A stretch of DNA of 23,482 nt from a virus: IMG/VR virus record IMGVR_UViG_3300008120_000327, positions 1 through 23,482 of that record; one strand, 5' to 3'. How positions within the stretch are numbered: position 1 is the stretch's first letter; each line of letters opens with the position of its first letter. Below the pieces are notes generated by a model. It did not search any database, was not told the DNA's origin, and was given only the letters and a program-made list of their open reading frames with translations. This document shows, piece by piece, positions 18,768-23,482 of the stretch. A program made the position numbers and the translations under genes.

Positions 18768-20675
18768 ATGGAATATCCAAAAAAAGTAGCATTTGAAATT
18801 TTAGAATCTGTCCATCCTGAAGTTGAACAAAATCAGGAACTTTTTAATATGACTGACGACTTGTTAGGCGGCGGGCAAAGATTAAAAGATAATTTAGAGA
18901 AATATTTAATTAAAAAACCTGATGAAGATGCTGAAATTTACAAATACCGTAAAAGACTCTTCACTTATGTTCCTATTTTAGGGCAATGTTTAGCTCAATT
19001 ATTGAATAGGATGACTGCCTCTAATCATACTATTAATGGTTTTTCAGAAAGCCCTAAACGCAAAGAATTTTGGTTTAAATTTAGAGAATCTATTAACGGT
19101 AATCATCAAAAAGAAAAAGCTTTTATTAAAGATGTTTTCTTTAAACTTTTAAAATATGGAAAAGTATACGCAGTAATAGAAAAAGATTATTCAGACATTT
19201 TACCGACTAATAAAAAAGAAGAAGAAGAATTAGGTTTAATGCCTTATATTGCGTTGTATGACCCTCGTTCTGTTACTCACTATCAAGAACTTGATGGAAA
19301 GCTAAAATGGATAAAAATTAGAGAATTAGAAACCAATTATAGCCCTGTAGGTGAAACGCAATATTTTCTGAAATGGACATTTATCGATGATACTTTTATT
19401 ACTAGCTATCGTTGCCCAATGATTCTTAGTAATACTGGAAAACTTGCACCCGATGTCCAATCGGAGTTTAATTCAAGTTCTTATATGATTCCTTTATTTA
19501 AACAAGTTGCTCATGAAAGAGGCACTATTCCCGTTGTAAATATTCAAATTCCTGAAAATCTTTGGGTCACTAAAGAAGCTATATTTTTAGTTTTGGAGCA
19601 TATTAGGGTTCATAATAATTTGACATATACCGCAAATGTTGCTGGTCAAATTCAAAGATTATTTACTCCTATGTCAGAATCCGCAGATAAAATGGTTGAC
19701 TTGGAAGAAGCCAGAGGTCAAACAGGAAACCATCGAGTATTAATTGGACAAGGATTTACTTTTAATGAAACTACTGGTACGGCTATTAATACCATTGCTG
19801 GCTATCTAGGAAAACTAGAAAGTAGAATTAAAGATTTAATTTTTTCTAATGGTATTTCTGCTGGTGATGATAGACCAATGCAAGAATCTGGCGTAGCTAA
19901 AAGTATGGACTTTATTAGTCAAGAACAAGCTCTTGCCGCTTACGGTGAACAATTATTGTTTTTTCTTGAAGAATGTTATAAATTAGTTGCTTTAACTCAG
20001 GGTTTTAGTAAAGAGGAAATTTCTCAAATTTCAGTTTCTGGTCTTAATGAATTTGTTTTAGATACTGTTGACACAAAAGTAAATAGAATTTCCCTTTTAG
20101 AGGCTTTAGACACTCCTATTTCCAATACTGCTATGCGCCTAGTGGTTGAAGACCTACAACGAGCTTTAACCCCTAACGCTTCAATTCTTGAACAAGAAAT
20201 TATTCATAACGAAACGTTACAAGACTTCTCAGCAGTCGACCATCCTGAACTTGGTTTAGAAGAACTTACGTCGTTAGTCTTAAACCAAATCGTTTCTGTT
20301 TCTACTGCTCAAAAATTATTAGGCTTTGACCCCTCTGTAGAATGGGACAGAATTAAAGAACAAATGCTTGAAATGCAAGCTATTCAAAACCCTGAAGGTA
20401 AAAACTCACCTACAACTGAAACTGAAGAAACTGAAGAAACTGAAGAAACTGAAGAAACTGTTGACCCCTTTGAAACTGTGGTAAATCTAGCTAATGCCTT
20501 AGCTACTCTTTCTAATAAAAAAACTGAAGATATTCTTGCTTCTGTTAATTTTAATGAAGATATTTCATCTGACGAAGCAAAACAAATAATTATGATATTA
20601 GCTAAAGAATTAGGTAAATTAATTGACGCTACACCAGAAGAAGTTTTAGAGGGGGTTGGTTATGAGGCGGAATAG
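18768..20675 (+). CDS. Portal-like protein
   Basis: A 635-residue protein directly after terL, the usual place of the portal. Features consistent with portal proteins include an N-terminal helix-rich part ('KYRKRLFTYVPILGQCLAQLLNRM', 61-84), a beta-rich wing ('LKYGKVYAVIEKDY', 'ALYDPRSVTHYQEL'), the long helical stem ('YLGKLESRIKDLIFSNGISAGDDRPMQESGVAKSMDF') and a C-terminal helical crown. The tail carries an acidic TEE repeat (about 550-565) from a 9-base microsatellite and then a region with acidic helices. Portals form the dodecameric ring through which TerL packages DNA. The start at 18768 has no Shine-Dalgarno sequence; a hairpin lies just upstream. The stop overlaps the next gene. Confidence 0.7.
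   Translation: MEYPKKVAFEILESVHPEVEQNQELFNMTDDLLGGGQRLKDNLEKYLIKKPDEDAEIYKYRKRLFTYVPILGQCLAQLLNRMTASNHTINGFSESPKRKEFWFKFRESINGNHQKEKAFIKDVFFKLLKYGKVYAVIEKDYSDILPTNKKEEEELGLMPYIALYDPRSVTHYQELDGKLKWIKIRELETNYSPVGETQYFLKWTFIDDTFITSYRCPMILSNTGKLAPDVQSEFNSSSYMIPLFKQVAHERGTIPVVNIQIPENLWVTKEAIFLVLEHIRVHNNLTYTANVAGQIQRLFTPMSESADKMVDLEEARGQTGNHRVLIGQGFTFNETTGTAINTIAGYLGKLESRIKDLIFSNGISAGDDRPMQESGVAKSMDFISQEQALAAYGEQLLFFLEECYKLVALTQGFSKEEISQISVSGLNEFVLDTVDTKVNRISLLEALDTPISNTAMRLVVEDLQRALTPNASILEQEIIHNETLQDFSAVDHPELGLEELTSLVLNQIVSVSTAQKLLGFDPSVEWDRIKEQMLEMQAIQNPEGKNSPTTETEETEETEETEETVDPFETVVNLANALATLSNKKTEDILASVNFNEDISSDEAKQIIMILAKELGKLIDATPEEVLEGVGYEAE
20414..20460 (+). repeat. Short tandem repeat ACTGAAGAA in the portal-like gene
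   Basis: The 9-base unit ACTGAAGAA is repeated four times, with a partial unit on each side, and encodes TEE repeats. It keeps the frame, since the unit is a multiple of three. Such a repeat can vary in copy number by slippage without breaking the gene. Confidence 0.85.
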
Positions 20676-23205
20676 AAAGGCTAAAGGCTTAAAAATAAAT
20701 ACCAAAGCCAAAATTAAAGGGTCAATTGCCTATCGCACAAAAGCTTTTGGTAAGTTTAACATATACAGAACATTTAAAGAATCTGATGTTAAACGAGATG
20801 CTAGTGGGAAATTTACATTTGAGGGAGCCGTAAGTAAAGCTTATGGTAAATTTAATCGTCAACAAATAAATGAAAAGATAGCTAATGATAAAAAATCTCA
20901 ACTTAAAAATCAAAATCAGGAGTCTAAATCTAATCTTATAAATCAGGATTCCAAAAGTGCAAAAAAAAATCAACCTAACTCAAAATTGATTCGCATATCT
21001 TTTGCTAAAAAAATTAAGCCTCTTTTAGAAAAAATTGAAGAAATAGTTACTCAAAAAAGTAAACCCTTAAGTTCCAAAGGTACAGCTTTACCTAAAGATT
21101 CTAGAGGTAAAATAAAACCAGCCGGTATTATGCTAAAATCGGGTGAGCGAAACTTTTCTGTTATGCTAAACAATCTTAAAGAATTTAGAGATGCTTTTGG
21201 AGAATTTTCAACAAAACAAATTTTATTGTCTTATAATATTAGTCTGCTTACTGCTGAAAATAGAAAAAAACTCTTAGATGAATATCGAAGATTTCTGAAT
21301 TTTAAGGCTCCTGAACTTTTTGCTGACGGTCAAGTTTACAATTCTTTAAAAGATATTAGAGCGGCTTTAATTAAACAAAACGACGTAGACGCATTAAACA
21401 AAGAATTTTTTGAAAGTAGGTTAGTTGCTTCTTTTTTAAGTTCTACGACTTCGGCAAAATTAAGCACTGTTCCAGAATATAAAGTTAATGAACTATTTAA
21501 AGATATTAAATCTATCTATGATTCTGCAAATTCAAAGCTAAAAAACTTTAGAGCCGCAAAAGAAGCTGGTACATATAAGGTCGAAAAAGTTGCTGACAAA
21601 GAGCAAATAGCACAGTTCCTAAAATCAGCTATAGACTCCATTAACATTCAAAAAGAAGAACTTATACGAAATGCTTTAATTGCTAACGAATCCGCAAAAG
21701 TACCCAAATCTGATAAAGAAATAATAAAAGAAATAGAAACAGAAACAAAACTATTAATTGAGTATGTTACAAAACTTGGTAGAAATGCTGAAGTCGTAGG
21801 TGATAGAACTATTCTTAGTAATAAACTCCAAATTAAGGATACGTTTTTAAGAAAATTACCAATTTTAGAATTAATGCAATTACGGGAACAATTACGTTTT
21901 GAAATTGCTAATGATGTTGATAAGGCAAAAATTCAACTTTTTCTTTTTAACTTGGAAAAAGATGATATTTATAAAGTCCCTATTACTAAAATTAAACAGG
22001 GGTATCAACTCCATCATGTAAACCAATTTGCATCTTTTGATGTTAATGGTAATCCTTATTTTGCCATTGAAAAAGCTTATGGTAGTAATAGTAAAGATTC
22101 ACTTAAAGCTATTTCCGAAGAAGATTTGTTAGGCTTAACCGTAAACTATGATGAAAATGGTAATATATCTTATTTTTCTAAAGATTATTTCTCGGAAAAA
22201 GGCGCAAAAATAAAAGGTTCTGTTTTTTTTAAAGATTTACCATTAAGTTATTATCGCAATAATTGGGAGTTAATTGTAGACAAAACCGACAACACTATCA
22301 TTGGGTTTAAAAATCCTGAATCTGGAGAAACTGTTTCTTGGGACAAAGCTATTTCTGAAATGAACCACTCGCCTAAGTTATATCTGGATTTACCCATTGC
22401 TTATCATGAGAAGTCTAGAGTAAACAGTTTATATGGTTTATTACACCCTGTCGAAAATTACACCATAAACCCTGATAATGAGATTCAAAAATCTCAACTA
22501 TCAAACCTTTCTGAATTAGCTTCTAAATTAAACGTCTCTAAAAAACTTCAGACAGAATTAGAAGAAGGACTCAAAACAGGAAAGTTAAAAGCTGGTAAAG
22601 GTCAAGTAGAGTCTGAAAAACATGATGAGGTTCGTGATAATTTATACTTGTATCGTCGTATTGAACTTTATGAACAAGTTGAAAAAGCAGTAATATCTCT
22701 ACTTGAAGAAATACCCTCAGAAAGAGAAAAAGCTATTATCTCTAATTCCGCTAAGTATAATTACTACAACAATGGAATCAGACCTTCCTATGTCAATAAT
22801 TTGAGTAAATTAGAAGAAAGATTAGCTTTTTTAACCCAGTCTGCGGCTTCAATAAATGATTTGTTACCTTCAGACCAAAATTCTTCCCAAAGTGAGGCTA
22901 TTAAAAATCTTCAAGAAAAAATAAAGAACACAAAAAACGTGATTAAAGAAATTGATAAGGTGACTAAATTCATTATCAATCAAGGACTTAACGCTGACTA
23001 TATTAGAAATCACACACCAAGCCAATTCTTTGACTCTGCTATAAAAAATCCTAGAATTTGGGGACTTCCTGCTAATGCTACCCCCAAAATGGTGATGAAT
23101 GCTATAATGAATGGACTTAATGGCTCGACTCTATCAGACAACTTCCCTAATTTAGACGACCAATTAAAACCTTTGCCTAAAGAACCAGATATTTCCGATG
23201 AATAA
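20662..23205 (+). CDS. Large Lys-rich phage head-module protein of unknown function
   Basis: I choose the ATG at 20662 with GAGGGGG at 20649-20655 as ribosome binding site; the frame could open at TTG 20656. The product has 847 residues. The N-terminus is very basic ('MRRNRKAKGLKINTKAKIKG'), followed by 'ESDVKRDASGKFT', which resembles the 'DE…R…G.F' signatures at the start of minor head or protease-type phage proteins. Long Lys/Glu/Gln-rich helical stretches follow, which look coiled-coil-like (for example around residues 130-270 and 660-780). A beta-rich island lies near residues 445-600 ('YQLHHVNQFASFDVNG', 'YDENGNISYFSKDY'). Position after the portal suggests a minor head, scaffold-related or internal virion protein. 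I find no MuF, protease or nuclease motif I trust. Confidence 0.5.
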   Translation: MRRNRKAKGLKINTKAKIKGSIAYRTKAFGKFNIYRTFKESDVKRDASGKFTFEGAVSKAYGKFNRQQINEKIANDKKSQLKNQNQESKSNLINQDSKSAKKNQPNSKLIRISFAKKIKPLLEKIEEIVTQKSKPLSSKGTALPKDSRGKIKPAGIMLKSGERNFSVMLNNLKEFRDAFGEFSTKQILLSYNISLLTAENRKKLLDEYRRFLNFKAPELFADGQVYNSLKDIRAALIKQNDVDALNKEFFESRLVASFLSSTTSAKLSTVPEYKVNELFKDIKSIYDSANSKLKNFRAAKEAGTYKVEKVADKEQIAQFLKSAIDSINIQKEELIRNALIANESAKVPKSDKEIIKEIETETKLLIEYVTKLGRNAEVVGDRTILSNKLQIKDTFLRKLPILELMQLREQLRFEIANDVDKAKIQLFLFNLEKDDIYKVPITKIKQGYQLHHVNQFASFDVNGNPYFAIEKAYGSNSKDSLKAISEEDLLGLTVNYDENGNISYFSKDYFSEKGAKIKGSVFFKDLPLSYYRNNWELIVDKTDNTIIGFKNPESGETVSWDKAISEMNHSPKLYLDLPIAYHEKSRVNSLYGLLHPVENYTINPDNEIQKSQLSNLSELASKLNVSKKLQTELEEGLKTGKLKAGKGQVESEKHDEVRDNLYLYRRIELYEQVEKAVISLLEEIPSEREKAIISNSAKYNYYNNGIRPSYVNNLSKLEERLAFLTQSAASINDLLPSDQNSSQSEAIKNLQEKIKNTKNVIKEIDKVTKFIINQGLNADYIRNHTPSQFFDSAIKNPRIWGLPANATPKMVMNAIMNGLNGSTLSDNFPNLDDQLKPLPKEPDISDE

Positions 23206-23482
23206 CAATATCGATTTAACCATCTACTCCCCTTATAATGCTTCACTAATGTTGGCTGTTAATAATCTTTCTGAAGATTTTTGGCTTAATGTGAATGAAT
23301 ACTCCGACAATCAAAATTATTCCTTTTTTGGGTATGCTTTTGGTGGTGGTTCTGCTAAACATATTCAAAATCCTGATAAGTGGATTTTGATTAAAGATAC
23401 TGATTTGCTCTCTATACGCCCTTCTGAAAATCCTAACGCCACTCCAGATTCTGTCTACGAATGGGATGTCTATAACGGCTTA
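23198..23482 (+). CDS. Start of a further phage gene (3' end outside window)
   Basis: From the ATG at 23198, overlapping the stop of the previous gene in another frame, 95 codons are open to the end of the window. The sequence begins MNNNIDLTIYSPYNA and contains 'DFWLNVNEYSDNQNYSFFGYAFGGG' and 'DKWILIKDTDLLSIRP'. The overlap with the preceding stop (GATGAATAA) and similar codon use support it as a real gene of the same operon. The product is unknown. Confidence 0.55.
   Translation, partial: MNNNIDLTIYSPYNASLMLAVNNLSEDFWLNVNEYSDNQNYSFFGYAFGGGSAKHIQNPDKWILIKDTDLLSIRPSENPNATPDSVYEWDVYNGL

Noticed and set aside
1-23482. tRNA genes or an attachment site next to a tRNA
   Set aside because: No cloverleaf-like sequence found by eye at the left junction or in the gaps.

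Overview
The window looks like the boundary of a prophage or prophage remnant in a cyanobacterial chromosome. The first ~390 bases are higher in GC than the rest and encode the C-terminal part of a sterol desaturase/fatty acid hydroxylase. Everything from about 530 onward is AT-rich and made of siphovirus-type structural and packaging genes. The cyanobacterial assignment rests on the IS200/IS605 (TnpB) end remnants of a type I associate with cyanobacteria and on a GCGATCG (HIP1-like) site in the host gene; it is an inference, not a proof.

Layout. (1) 2-394: 3' part of a host desaturase gene, its end overwritten by a TnpB/IS605 end. (2) 534-9310: a tightly overlapped tail-tip operon: gpL-like, gpK-like peptidase, a gpJ-like hub split into two genes, two gpM-like proteins, a large probable receptor-binding/fibre protein and a small protein. 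(3) 9353-11130: a probable adaptor, a small protein, a probable tail terminator and a probable tail-tube protein, closed by a bidirectional terminator. (4) 11190-11836, minus strand: two paralogous small 'moron' genes behind a sigma70-like promoter covered by a three-half-site operator. (5) 11911-12703: a foldback region with ~190-bp inverted-repeat arms around a 410-bp core. (6) 12811-13604: tail assembly chaperone genes G and T, with a correctly phased CCCTTTG slippery heptamer that predicts a G-T frameshift fusion. (7) 13662-14892: a possible small terminase and a PhoH-like ATPase. (8) 14956-15588, minus: a MazG-like pyrophosphohydrolase. (9) 15618-15783: a second TnpB/IS605 remnant. (10) 15871 to the end: large terminase with two inteins, portal-like protein, a very large Lys-rich probable head protein and the start of another gene.

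How the parts work together. TerL and the portal package DNA. Tube, terminator and chaperones build the tail. The L/K/J/M/fibre set makes the tip that contacts the host. PhoH and MazG-like proteins are typical phage auxiliary genes for RNA/nucleotide metabolism. The order is unusual: the tail-tip operon comes before the tube and chaperone genes, no tape-measure gene follows the chaperones, and no major capsid gene lies inside the window.

Most noteworthy are the double-intein terminase, with inteins in the ATPase and nuclease motifs and a homing endonuclease that has lost both catalytic acids, the foldback region, the predicted chaperone frameshift, and the pair of TnpB remnants bracketing a 15-kb block whose left edge is the host/phage junction.
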